DNA of 28,012 nt. It comes from DATHGT01 sp035317605 (GTDB lineage: Bacteria > Methylomirabilota > Methylomirabilia > Rokubacteriales > CSP1-6). A program made the position numbers and the translations under genes. Position 1 is the stretch's first letter. The number at the start of each line of letters is the position of its first letter. The notes beneath the pieces are model-generated. The model was not told the origin of the DNA. It saw nothing but the letters and a program-made list of their open reading frames with translations, and searched no databases. The stretch spans positions 1 through 28,012 of the forward strand of contig DATHGT010000375.1 of the NCBI GenBank assembly GCA_035317605.1, written 5' to 3'. This document shows, piece by piece, positions 6,574 through 13,897 of this stretch.

Positions 6574-8451
6574 ATGTGTGGGATCGCCGGCTTTTTGACT
6601 CGGCCGGGCGAGCGCGCCGAGCGCGCGATCGTGGAGCGCATGATCGGCGCCCTGCGCCACCGAGGACCCGACGCGGTCGGCTATCACGTCGACGGGCGGG
6701 TCGCGCTCGGGGTGGCGCGGCTCCGGGTCATCGATCTCCACACCGGCGATCAGCCGATCGCCAACGAAGACGGCAGCGTCCACGTCGTCCTGAACGGCGA
6801 GATCTACAACTACCGAACCCTCGGCGAACAGCTCTCTGCGCTCGGCCATCGGTTGGCCACGCGCTCGGACACCGAAGTCATCGTCCACGGCTGGGAGGAG
6901 TTCGGCGAAGCGTGTCCCGAGGCTCTCAACGGCATGTTCGCGTTCGCGTTGTGGGACCGGCGGCGCGAGCAGCTGTTCCTCGCGCGCGACCGGATGGGGG
7001 AGAAGCCGCTCTACTACACGTTCGCGGACGGGACGCTGGTGTTCGCCTCGGAGCTGCGCGCCTTGCTGGCTCACCCCGCGGTGCCGCGCCGGCTCGACCC
7101 GCGCGGTGTGGCCCGCTACCTGGCGTTCGACTTCGTGCCCGATCCCCACGCGATCCTCGGGGACGTCCAGAAGCTGCCGCCCGGTCACAGCTTCGTGATC
7201 GACGGCGACAAGGCCCGCATCCAGAGCTACTGGGAGATCCCGTTCGCGCCCGAGGAGACGACCGACGAAGCGACGTGGTGCGAGCGCATCCGCGCGCACC
7301 TCGACGAGGCGGTGCGGCTGCGCCTGCACAGCGACGTGCCCCTCGGCTGCTTTCTCAGCGGCGGGATCGACTCCACGTCGGTGGCGGCCACCGCCGCCCG
7401 CCAGCATCGGGGGATCAACACATTCTCGGTCGGCTTCGCCGAGCCCGCCTATGACGAGCGCCGTTACGCGCGATTGGTCGCTGACCGCTACGGCACGCGC
7501 CACGAGGAGCTGATCGTATCCGCGGGCGACGCCGCGACGGTGGTCGGCGACCTCGGCCGCCTGATGGACGAGCCGCTGGCGGACATGGCGTTCGTTCCGC
7601 TCTACCTGCTCTCACGCGCGGCGCGGGGGAGCGTGACGGTGGCCCTCACCGGCGACGGCGGGGACGAGCTGTTCGCGGGCTACCCGTCGATGGGCGCGGA
7701 CTGGTGGCATCAGCGCGCGGGGCAGCTGCCGGCGCCCGCGCGCGCGCTGCTCTCGTGGCTCGCCGCGCACGCGCCCGGCGTGCCGGATCCGCTGCGCGAT
7801 TTCCTGCGCGCGCTGGACCTGCCCCCCGACGCTCGCAACCAGCCGCTCCTGGGCGGGCTGCCGCCATATCGTCACGCCGAGCTGCTCTCGCGCGACGCGC
7901 GGGCGGCGCTGGCCGGCTTCGAACCCTACGGCGACATCGCGGACGCGCTCGCGTCCTGCGTCAGCGACGATCCCACCGCGCGGCTCATCCACCGCTACTG
8001 CAAGCTCTACCTGGCCGGGCAGAATCTGGTCAACGCCGACCGCGCGAGCATGGCCGTCTCGCTCGAGCTGAGGGCGCCGCTGCTCGACCACGTGTTCGTG
8101 GAGCTGACCGGACGCATCCCCTCGCGGCTCAAGCTCTCCGGGCTCAGGAGTCTCAAGCGGCTCTACAAGCGCGCGATGGCCGACCGTCTGCCGGCCGAGA
8201 TCCTCGCCCGTGGAAAGCACGGGTTCGGTGTGCCGTTCTCTCCATGGTTTCGGGGTGTTCTGGCTCCGATGGTGAGAGAGATTCTCGGGCCGGATCGTGT
8301 GGGACGGAGCGGGCTCTTCGACCCCGGCGCCGTCGCGCGGATGGTGGAGGAGCACGTCTCCGGCGCGCGCAATCACGCCAAGCTCCTGTGGGCGCTGATC
8401 GTGTTCGAGCAGTGGCGCGTTCACTATCTCGGTGACGCCCGGCTCGTGTGA
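6574..8451 (+). CDS. asnB: Asparagine synthase (glutamine-hydrolysing), AsnB type
   Basis: The 625-residue protein has an N-terminal class II glutamine amidotransferase domain beginning MCGIAGF, where Cys2 is the nucleophile, with RHRGPD and LNGEIYNY further on. The C-terminal ATP-pyrophosphatase domain carries the P-loop SGGIDST at residues 262-268. It would make asparagine from aspartate and glutamine. In glycan clusters, AsnB relatives may also amidate sugar acids. It lies 6 nt after the flippase-like gene and overlaps the EamA gene by GTGA. The cysteine must be position 2, which fixes the start at 6574. Both catalytic sites look intact. Confidence 0.9.
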   Translation: MCGIAGFLTRPGERAERAIVERMIGALRHRGPDAVGYHVDGRVALGVARLRVIDLHTGDQPIANEDGSVHVVLNGEIYNYRTLGEQLSALGHRLATRSDTEVIVHGWEEFGEACPEALNGMFAFALWDRRREQLFLARDRMGEKPLYYTFADGTLVFASELRALLAHPAVPRRLDPRGVARYLAFDFVPDPHAILGDVQKLPPGHSFVIDGDKARIQSYWEIPFAPEETTDEATWCERIRAHLDEAVRLRLHSDVPLGCFLSGGIDSTSVAATAARQHRGINTFSVGFAEPAYDERRYARLVADRYGTRHEELIVSAGDAATVVGDLGRLMDEPLADMAFVPLYLLSRAARGSVTVALTGDGGDELFAGYPSMGADWWHQRAGQLPAPARALLSWLAAHAPGVPDPLRDFLRALDLPPDARNQPLLGGLPPYRHAELLSRDARAALAGFEPYGDIADALASCVSDDPTARLIHRYCKLYLAGQNLVNADRASMAVSLELRAPLLDHVFVELTGRIPSRLKLSGLRSLKRLYKRAMADRLPAEILARGKHGFGVPFSPWFRGVLAPMVREILGPDRVGRSGLFDPGAVARMVEEHVSGARNHAKLLWALIVFEQWRVHYLGDARLV

Positions 8452-9332
8452 CGAGCTGGCGTCTCGACCTGCTCCTGCTGCTGACCAACGCGGTGTACGG
8501 GACCGCGTACGTCGCCCAGCGCGAAGCCGTCAACGTGGTGCCACCAGGCCTGCTCGGGTTCGCGCGGCTGTCGATCGCGGCGCTGATCCTGCTGCCCTTC
8601 CTCCGGCAACGGCCCGGAACGAAGACCGAGCCGGGAGATCGGGCCAAGATTTTCTGGATGGGCACGCTGGGCTTCGGTGTGGCCTACGTGCTCTCGCACT
8701 TTGGGCTCGCGCGCTCGACCGCGACCAACGGGGCGTTGCTCGTCACCCTGGAGCCGGTGCTGGTGATGCTGCTGTCGCCGTTCGTCCTCGGGGAGCGGCT
8801 CCGGCGGCGTGAGGCGATGGGCGCCGCGCCGGTGCTGCTCGGCGCGGTCCTCGTCGTCCTGAACGGCGTGCCGGGCGTGACGGTCTCGCTGCTGCCCCAC
8901 TGGCGCGGCGACGCCCTCATCGTGCTCTCGGCACTCGCGTTCGCCTCGTACTCCCTGCTGGGGCGCGACGTGCTCCGGCGCTGGGACGCGCGGACCGTGA
9001 CCGCGCGCTCGATCCTCTGGGGCGCCGCGTCGATGGTCCCGGTCGTCGCGCTGGAGTGGGCCGCGGGCTTCCGTCCGACGTGGACACCGAAGGGCACGGC
9101 CACCACGCTCTACCTCGCCGTCGTCGTGACCGCGCTCGCGTATCTCGCCTGGAACGCCGCCCTCGCCCGCGTCCCCGCCCCCCGCGCCGCCATCTTCATC
9201 AACGTCCAGCCCGTCGTCGGCGTCGCCCTCGGCATGCTCCTCCTCGGCGAATCCGCCACCGTCTACACCGCGATCGGAGCCGTCCTCGTCTTCATCGGTC
9301 TCGGCATCACGACGATCGGCGCCTCCGGCTAA
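8448..9332 (+). CDS. EamA/DMT-family transporter
   Basis: This 294-residue integral membrane protein has about ten hydrophobic helices arranged as two EamA repeats (roughly residues 8-139 and 150-288). The conserved features are the aromatic/glycine N-terminus TNAVYGTAYVAQREAV and the EP motif in LLVTLEPVLVMLLSPFVLGE, repeated as INVQPVVGVALGMLLLGE. DMT proteins export amino acids and other metabolites; the substrate cannot be predicted. The GTG start overlaps the asnB stop by 4 nt, so it is the third gene of that operon. An asparagine-related substrate is possible from context only. Confidence 0.85.
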   Translation: MTSWRLDLLLLLTNAVYGTAYVAQREAVNVVPPGLLGFARLSIAALILLPFLRQRPGTKTEPGDRAKIFWMGTLGFGVAYVLSHFGLARSTATNGALLVTLEPVLVMLLSPFVLGERLRRREAMGAAPVLLGAVLVVLNGVPGVTVSLLPHWRGDALIVLSALAFASYSLLGRDVLRRWDARTVTARSILWGAASMVPVVALEWAAGFRPTWTPKGTATTLYLAVVVTALAYLAWNAALARVPAPRAAIFINVQPVVGVALGMLLLGESATVYTAIGAVLVFIGLGITTIGASG

Positions 9333-9337
9333 CGATT

Positions 9338-9469
9338 CTCGCGGAATTGGTTGACGGGCTCGCGTCGGGGGTCGAGCGCCGATTTCGCAGAAAAGAGGAG
9401 CGCAGCTCCTTTTTTCGAGGACCTAGGCCAGCCGCCCCCCGACGCGAGCCCGTCAACCAATTCCGCGAG
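9338..9469. repeat. Perfect 34-bp inverted repeat with 64-nt centre
   Basis: Bases 9338-9371 (beginning CTCGCGGAATTGG) are the exact reverse complement of 9436-9469. The centre contains an intrinsic terminator hairpin (9391-9415). The element starts 6 nt after the EamA stop. Both strands stay open through it and would encode similar peptides, which is a by-product of the palindrome. It carries no transposase. It could be a MITE-like mobile element or a fixed terminator cassette. Confidence 0.9.
9391..9415 (+). terminator. Intrinsic terminator, 11-bp stem, loop GCA, T6 tail
   Basis: AAAAGAGGAGC pairs completely, with one G-U, with GCTCCTTTTTT. A run of six T ends the right arm, and the left arm begins with A4, giving a weaker signal on the other strand. 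It would end the flippase-asnB-EamA transcript. Confidence 0.75.
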
Positions 9470-9505
9470 CACCACTAGCGCCGTCGAGCGCGGACGTCGC
9501 CGCGG

Positions 9506-9511
9506 TAAGAT
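9506..9511 (+). promoter_or_regulatory. -10 box TAAGAT of the LOG gene, leaderless arrangement
   Basis: TAAGAT is separated by exactly 6 nt (GAATTC) from the GTG start at 9518, so the transcript should begin on the start codon. No Shine-Dalgarno is present. Confidence 0.6.
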
Positions 9512-9517
9512 GAATTC

Positions 9518-10555
9518 GTGCCCGAGTCCCATCGGTATCAGCTCCAAAACGACGACGCCAACCGCCTCATCCGGGAGCTCGTGGACGTCGCCGCGGTCCC
9601 CGCCCAGACGCGCGGGCTGGTGCAGCAGCTGCTCACCAGCGTGCTCAAGCTCCACGAGGACGGCGCGCCGGTCGGCGACCTGAAGATCACCAACGCGGCG
9701 CTCAAGGAGCTGCGCTACGGCTTCAAGGTCTTCGCGCCGTATCGCGGCGTGCGGAAGGTCACGGTCTTCGGGTCGGCGCGCACGTCGCCGGCCGACCCCG
9801 CGTCGGAGGCGGCGCGGCAGTTCGGACGGCGCATGGTCGAGGCCGGCTGGATGGTGGTCACCGGGGCGGGGGCGGGGATCATGGGCGCGGCCCAGGAGGG
9901 CGCGGGCGGCGAGCGCAGCTTCGGCCTCAACATCCGCCTGCCCTTCGAGCAGGAGGCGAACCCGTGGATCGCCTCCGACCCCAAGCTGATCACCTTCAAG
10001 TACTTCTTCACGCGCAAGCTCTTCCTGGTGAAGGAGGCCCACGCCTTCGCGCTGTTTCCCGGCGGCTTCGGGACCATGGACGAGACCTTCGAAGCCGTCA
10101 CGCTCCTGCAGACCGGCAAGTCGCAGATCGTGCCCATCGTGCTGGTGGAGCCGGGACCGCGGCCGTTCTGGCGCACCTGGGACGCGTGGCTGCGCTCCAC
10201 GCAGGTCGAGCGCGGCTTCATCGCGCCCGAGGACCTCGGGTTCTATCGCATCGTCGACTCGGTGGAAGAGGCGGTGGCGGACATCGAGGGGTTCTACCGG
10301 GTGTTCCACTCCTCGCGGATCGTCGCCGACAACCTGGTCTTCCGGCTCGAGCGCCCGCTGACCGAGCGCGACCTCGCCGAGATCCAGCACCGCTTCGACG
10401 ACATCCTCAAGGGGCCCCTGGACCAGGTGGCGGGCCCGGCGCCGCAGGAGCTGCCGGAGTTCGTCGATCTCCCGCGACTCGTCATCCCGTTCACGCGCTC
10501 GTCGTACTCGCGGCTCCGCCAGCTGATCGACTTCATCAACGCGCGCCCCGGTTGA
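9518..10555 (+). CDS. LOG-family nucleotide 5'-monophosphate phosphoribohydrolase
   Basis: The 345-residue protein has the LOG/TIGR00730 Rossmann-like domain in its middle. The motif PGGFGTMDE at residues 181-189 is the signature PGGxGTxxE, and VFGSARTSP and GAGAGIMGAA are the other nucleotide-binding loops. LOG enzymes release the base from nucleoside monophosphates; they are often misannotated as lysine decarboxylases. This protein is longer than plant-type LOG (about 200 residues), with about 80 extra residues at the N-terminus and about 90 at the C-terminus, as in the larger bacterial forms. GTG 9518 is supported by the -10 box. The 3' end overlaps the converging SGNH gene by 20 bp. Confidence 0.88.
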   Translation: MPESHRYQLQNDDANRLIRELVDVAAVPAQTRGLVQQLLTSVLKLHEDGAPVGDLKITNAALKELRYGFKVFAPYRGVRKVTVFGSARTSPADPASEAARQFGRRMVEAGWMVVTGAGAGIMGAAQEGAGGERSFGLNIRLPFEQEANPWIASDPKLITFKYFFTRKLFLVKEAHAFALFPGGFGTMDETFEAVTLLQTGKSQIVPIVLVEPGPRPFWRTWDAWLRSTQVERGFIAPEDLGFYRIVDSVEEAVADIEGFYRVFHSSRIVADNLVFRLERPLTERDLAEIQHRFDDILKGPLDQVAGPAPQELPEFVDLPRLVIPFTRSSYSRLRQLIDFINARPG

Positions 10556-11786
10556 GGCACGCCGGCAGGGCGCGGACCGCCAGCAGCCCCGCGGTGACGC
10601 CGTCGGCGAAGACGGCGGCGCCGGCCGGCGTGTGGTGGATGTCGTCGTGGCGGAACAGCGGGCCGTCCGCCGTCCGACCTCTAAAGGTGCTCAGCAGGTT
10701 GATCACGGGAAAGCCCGCCCGCCGTCCCAGCGCTTCCAGCCGGGCGAACGGCCGCTCGGAGCCGTAGAAGCCGGCGCCGACCCCGAGCCGACGCCGGCCC
10801 AGCGGCGACTCGCCGGCGCTCACCTGGTGCGCGTGGGGATACACCACGAGCACGAACGACGCCCCGCTCGATCGCGCGAGGTCGCGGACGCCGACGAGAT
10901 AGTGCTCGGTGAGTGTCCACGCGCGCTCGAGCCCGGGCCGATCGTCCCCGCGGGTGATGGCCATCGGGTCGTGCTCGGGATCGCCGATCAGGCGCGCCGC
11001 CGCCAGCTGCTCCGGCGACGTCTTCACCGGCCCCAGCAGCGACTGTCCGGCCTCCGATTTCCTGAACGTCTGGTAGAGCACCAGGCGATTCAACGGGCGG
11101 CCCAGAGGGCCCAGCGCCGGCAGGGGAGGCAGCAGCAGCGCGGTCTCGCGGATCGGATCGGGGGGCACCGCGACGGGCAGGCCACGATCGTTCGCGATCG
11201 CGGTCTCCGTGCGCACGAGGTCGTCGTGGACGTCGGTCATGTCGAAGTTCAGCACCACCACGTCGGGCGTCAGGAGGGGCGCGAGCCGCTGGAGGAGCAG
11301 GTACTCGAGGATCGGCGAGTAGCTCGAGACCCCGGCGTTGACGACTTCGTACGCCCCGCAGCCGCGCGCGCTCAGCGCGCGCTCCACCCGCTTGGCCACG
11401 GTCTCTTCGAGGAGCAGGCCCGCCCCCTCGGTGAAGGAATCGCCGAGCATGAGCAGGCGGACGGTCGACGGCGGCTTGGGGCTCGCGTAGTCCCGGTCGC
11501 GCAGCCCGAGCGAGTTCGTCACGAAGGGCTTGCCGGAGACGGCCACCGAGAGATTCGGACGGGCGCGATGGTGCAGCACCGGATCGCTGACGAGGTAGCG
11601 GTGGGTCCCGGTCCCGTCGGCGCGGCGCGCGAGGGCGCGCAGCACGACCTCGGCGAGCGCGAGGGAGAGGAGGACGGAGAGCACGACGAGGAGGGCAAGG
11701 CCGCGACGTCGCGCGGCGGCTCGCGACCGGCGACGACGGGGAGGGGGCGTTAGTCGGGCTCCGGGCGCTCGACGGACAGCTGGCAC
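10536..11786 (-). CDS. SGNH/GDSL-type hydrolase, membrane-anchored
   Basis: This is a 416-residue protein with a basic N-terminus, one signal-anchor helix (GLALLVVLSVLLSLALAEVV) and an extracytoplasmic SGNH domain. Block I is LMLGDSFTEG with the nucleophile Ser117. Block II is VVNAGVSSYSP. The C-terminal catalytic pair is in HDDIHHTPAG (D381/D382 with H384/H385). Such proteins deacetylate, or in some relatives acetylate, surface polysaccharides or lipids, so a role with the neighbouring glycan operon is plausible but not shown. The start is uncertain: GTG 11786 gives a sensible N-terminus and overlaps the zinc-ribbon gene by 37 nt. Confidence 0.75.
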   Translation of the reverse strand: MPAVRRAPGARLTPPPRRRRSRAAARRRGLALLVVLSVLLSLALAEVVLRALARRADGTGTHRYLVSDPVLHHRARPNLSVAVSGKPFVTNSLGLRDRDYASPKPPSTVRLLMLGDSFTEGAGLLLEETVAKRVERALSARGCGAYEVVNAGVSSYSPILEYLLLQRLAPLLTPDVVVLNFDMTDVHDDLVRTETAIANDRGLPVAVPPDPIRETALLLPPLPALGPLGRPLNRLVLYQTFRKSEAGQSLLGPVKTSPEQLAAARLIGDPEHDPMAITRGDDRPGLERAWTLTEHYLVGVRDLARSSGASFVLVVYPHAHQVSAGESPLGRRRLGVGAGFYGSERPFARLEALGRRAGFPVINLLSTFRGRTADGPLFRHDDIHHTPAGAAVFADGVTAGLLAVRALPACLNRGAR

Positions 11787-11938
11787 TCCGTGCAGACCCA
11801 CGTGCGGAAGACCTGCTTGGTCTGGTCGTCCCGGCGCAGCGTCCACGGAATGAAGGCCAGCCGTCCACAGCGCGGGCAGCGCTCCGGCCGCGCGCCAGGC
11901 GGCAGCGTCGACGGCAGCCACGGGATCTTCGCGGTCAT
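11750..11938 (-). CDS. Small zinc-ribbon protein of unknown function
   Basis: This 62-residue protein has two CxxC knuckles, CPRCG and CTEC, separated by about 23 residues, the pattern of a small zinc ribbon. It starts MTAKIPWLPSTLPPGARPER. A GTG 21 nt upstream is also in frame, but a TAGCAT -10 box lies 8 nt before ATG 11938, so the ATG is preferred. The gene overlaps the start of the SGNH hydrolase gene by 37 nt, suggesting co-transcription. No function can be assigned. Confidence 0.65.
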   Translation of the reverse strand: MTAKIPWLPSTLPPGARPERCPRCGRLAFIPWTLRRDDQTKQVFRTWVCTECQLSVERPEPD

Positions 11939-11946
11939 CGCGAACG

Positions 11947-11952
11947 ATGCTA
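11947..11952 (-). promoter_or_regulatory. -10 box TAGCAT of the zinc-ribbon/SGNH unit
   Basis: TAGCAT on the minus strand is 8 nt from the ATG at 11938, giving a predicted leader of about 2 nt. Confidence 0.4.
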
Positions 11953-11992
11953 TCACCACGACGCGAGATTGGCAGCGCGTGGGCGATGGGCC

Positions 11993-12078
11993 GCGCGCCG
12001 GTCGCGGTTCGCGGCGGGGCGGATGGGGGATGGGGAGCGCGCCGGTCGGGCTTCGCGCGATGGGGGGGTATGGGGGGA
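11993..12078 (+). repeat. Degenerate tandem duplication upstream of nadE
   Basis: Two adjacent copies of about 43 nt begin GCGCGCCGGTCG (11993 and 12037). Both continue through a TTCGCG block and end in ATGGGGG-ATGGGG-AG-type runs. The second copy leads into the G7-TAT-G6 hairpin in front of nadE. This looks like a local duplication of the repeat element. Confidence 0.6.
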
Positions 12079-12098
12079 GCCGTAGGGGCCCCCCATCT
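12062..12098 (+). repeat. G7-TAT-G6 hairpin element upstream of nadE
   Basis: ATGGGGGG (12070-12077) pairs with CCCCCCAT (12089-12096) around an 11-nt loop, preceded by a run of seven G. It matches the element before pstB in layout and in its end CCCCCCATCT. Here it lies upstream of the predicted transcription start, so it would act as DNA rather than as RNA. Confidence 0.7.
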
Positions 12099-12102
12099 AA
12101 GA

Positions 12103-12108
12103 TAAAAT
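12103..12108 (+). promoter_or_regulatory. -10 box TAAAAT of nadE, leaderless arrangement
   Basis: TAAAAT is followed by 6 nt (GCCACC) and the ATG at 12115. TAAGAT at 12098-12103 is an overlapping alternative. No Shine-Dalgarno is seen. Confidence 0.55.
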
Positions 12109-12114
12109 GCCACC

Positions 12115-13842
12115 ATGAAGATCGTGCGGGTCGGGCTGGCGCAGATCAACGCGACCGTGGGCGACCTCGAGGGCAACGTCCGCAAGATCGTCGACGCCAT
12201 CGAGCGGGCGCGGCAGCGCGGGGTCGGGCTGGTGGCGTTTCCCGAGCTGGCCGTCCCCGGTTATCCGCCCGAGGACTTACTGTTCAAGTCGGCGTTCATC
12301 GAGGCCAACCTGCGCGCCCTCGACGCGGTGACCCGCGCGACGTCGGGCCTGACCGCGGTGGTCGGCTTCGTCGATCGCCGCGACGACATCTTCAACGCCG
12401 CCGCCGTGCTCCACGACGGCCGGATCGCCGGCGTGTATCACAAGCACTACCTGCCGAACTATGGCGTGTTCGACGAGAACCGGTACTTCCAGGCCGGCGT
12501 CGAGACCCCCGTCTTCACGCTGGGCGACACCACCTTCGCGGTCAACATCTGCGAGGACATCTGGTACCCGACGGGGCCGACCACGGTCCAGGCGCTGGCC
12601 GGGGCCGAGCTGGTGATCACCATCAACAGCTCGCCCTATCACGCCGGCAAGGGCCGCGACCGCGAGCGCATGGTGGCCACGCGGGCCGCCGACGACGTGG
12701 TCGCGCTGGCCTACGTCAACATGGTGGGCGGTCAGGACGAGCTGGTGTTCGACGGCGGCAGCCTGATCGTCAACGAGCTGGGCGAGTGCGTGGCGCGGGG
12801 CCGCCAGTTCGAGGAAGACCTGGTCATCGCCGACCTCGACCTCGACGCCGCGTTCCGCGCGCGCCTGCGCGACTCGCGCCGCCGCAAGGAAAAGCTCGGC
12901 GCTCACGAGCGGGTGACGCGGGTGGCCCTGGGACCGTTGCCGTCCGTCCCGCCGTCGCCGCCGATCGAGCCCGTGCTGTCCTCGCCGCTGGCCCCCATCG
13001 ACGAGATCTACCGGGCGCTCGTGGTGGGGACGCGCGACTACGTGCGAAAAATCGGATACGAGCACGTGGTGATCGGGCTCTCCGGCGGCATCGACTCCTC
13101 GCTGGTCGCCGCGATCGCGGTGGAGGCGCTCGGGCGCGAGAACGTGAGCGGCGCGACCATGCCGTCGGAATTCTCGTCGACGGGCACGCGGGGCGACGCG
13201 CGCCGCCTGGCCAAGAACCTCGGCATCGAGTTCATGGCCCTGCCCATCACCCCGGCCCTGAGCGCCTACAAGCGCACGCTGGCCCCCGCGTTCAAGGGCC
13301 TGAAGGAAGACGTCACCGAGGAGAATCTGCAGGCGCGCATCCGCGGCAATCTCCTGATGGCGCTCTCCAACAAGTTCGGCTGGCTCGTGCTGACCACCGG
13401 CAACAAGAGCGAGTACGCGGTCGGCTACACCACGCTCTACGGCGACATGGCCGGCGGCTTCGCGGTCATCAAGGACGTGCCCAAGACGCTCGTGTACGAG
13501 GTGGCCCGTCACGTCAACGCGCTGGCCGGACGCGCGGTGATCCCCGAGACCGTGTTCGAGCGCGCGCCGTCCGCCGAGCTGCGTCCCGATCAGACCGACC
13601 AGGACACGCTCCCGCCCTACGCCGAGCTGGACGAAATCTTGGGAGCCTACGTCGAGAAGGATCTCGGGATCAACGACATGATCGCCGCCGGCCACGCGCC
13701 CGACACCGTGCGCAAGGTCGTGTCCATGATCGACCGCAACGAGTACAAGCGCCGTCAGGGTCCCATCGGCGTGAAGATCACCCCGCGCGCGTTCGGCCGC
13801 GACTGGCGCCTCCCCATCGTCAACCGCTTCCGCGAGAAGTAA
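12115..13842 (+). CDS. nadE: NAD+ synthetase, glutamine-dependent
   Basis: This cytoplasmic enzyme performs the last step of NAD biosynthesis, amidating deamido-NAD with ATP and glutamine. It has 575 residues, the two-domain length. The N-terminal nitrilase-type glutaminase has the catalytic triad E44 (FPELAVPGY), K110 (YHKHYLPNYGVFDE) and C146 (NICEDIW). The C-terminal synthetase domain has the ATP-pyrophosphatase P-loop SGGIDSS at residues 323-329 and the conserved TTGNKSEYAVGYTTLYGD segment. The ATG at 12115 aligns with the usual N-terminus and has a -10 box 6 nt upstream. It stands alone, with converging methyltransferase genes downstream. Confidence 0.96.
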   Translation: MKIVRVGLAQINATVGDLEGNVRKIVDAIERARQRGVGLVAFPELAVPGYPPEDLLFKSAFIEANLRALDAVTRATSGLTAVVGFVDRRDDIFNAAAVLHDGRIAGVYHKHYLPNYGVFDENRYFQAGVETPVFTLGDTTFAVNICEDIWYPTGPTTVQALAGAELVITINSSPYHAGKGRDRERMVATRAADDVVALAYVNMVGGQDELVFDGGSLIVNELGECVARGRQFEEDLVIADLDLDAAFRARLRDSRRRKEKLGAHERVTRVALGPLPSVPPSPPIEPVLSSPLAPIDEIYRALVVGTRDYVRKIGYEHVVIGLSGGIDSSLVAAIAVEALGRENVSGATMPSEFSSTGTRGDARRLAKNLGIEFMALPITPALSAYKRTLAPAFKGLKEDVTEENLQARIRGNLLMALSNKFGWLVLTTGNKSEYAVGYTTLYGDMAGGFAVIKDVPKTLVYEVARHVNALAGRAVIPETVFERAPSAELRPDQTDQDTLPPYAELDEILGAYVEKDLGINDMIAAGHAPDTVRKVVSMIDRNEYKRRQGPIGVKITPRAFGRDWRLPIVNRFREK

Positions 13843-13864
13843 CTCCTCCCCCTAGGCCAGGATT

Positions 13865-13883
13865 GCGCCGGCAAAGCCGGCGC
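13865..13883. repeat. Perfect 8-bp hairpin, loop AAA, after nadE
   Basis: GCGCCGGC and GCCGGCGC pair around AAA in the 55-nt gap between convergent nadE and the methyltransferase operon. It may serve as a bidirectional transcript end, although it has no T-tract. It is related in form to the hairpin at 2303-2323. Confidence 0.65.
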
Positions 13884-13897
13884 TCGAACACTGCGAG

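Noticed and set aside
5425..7503. A 692-codon open frame on the minus strand opposite the flippase-like and asnB genes
   Set aside because: It is the antisense shadow of two well-supported genes in GC-rich DNA. Its translation is rich in Arg, His, Asp and Gln and shows no recognisable domain.
9329..10390. A minus-strand open frame covering the 34-bp inverted repeat and the LOG gene
   Set aside because: It is antisense to the LOG gene, and the part over the repeat is read almost identically on both strands because the DNA is palindromic.
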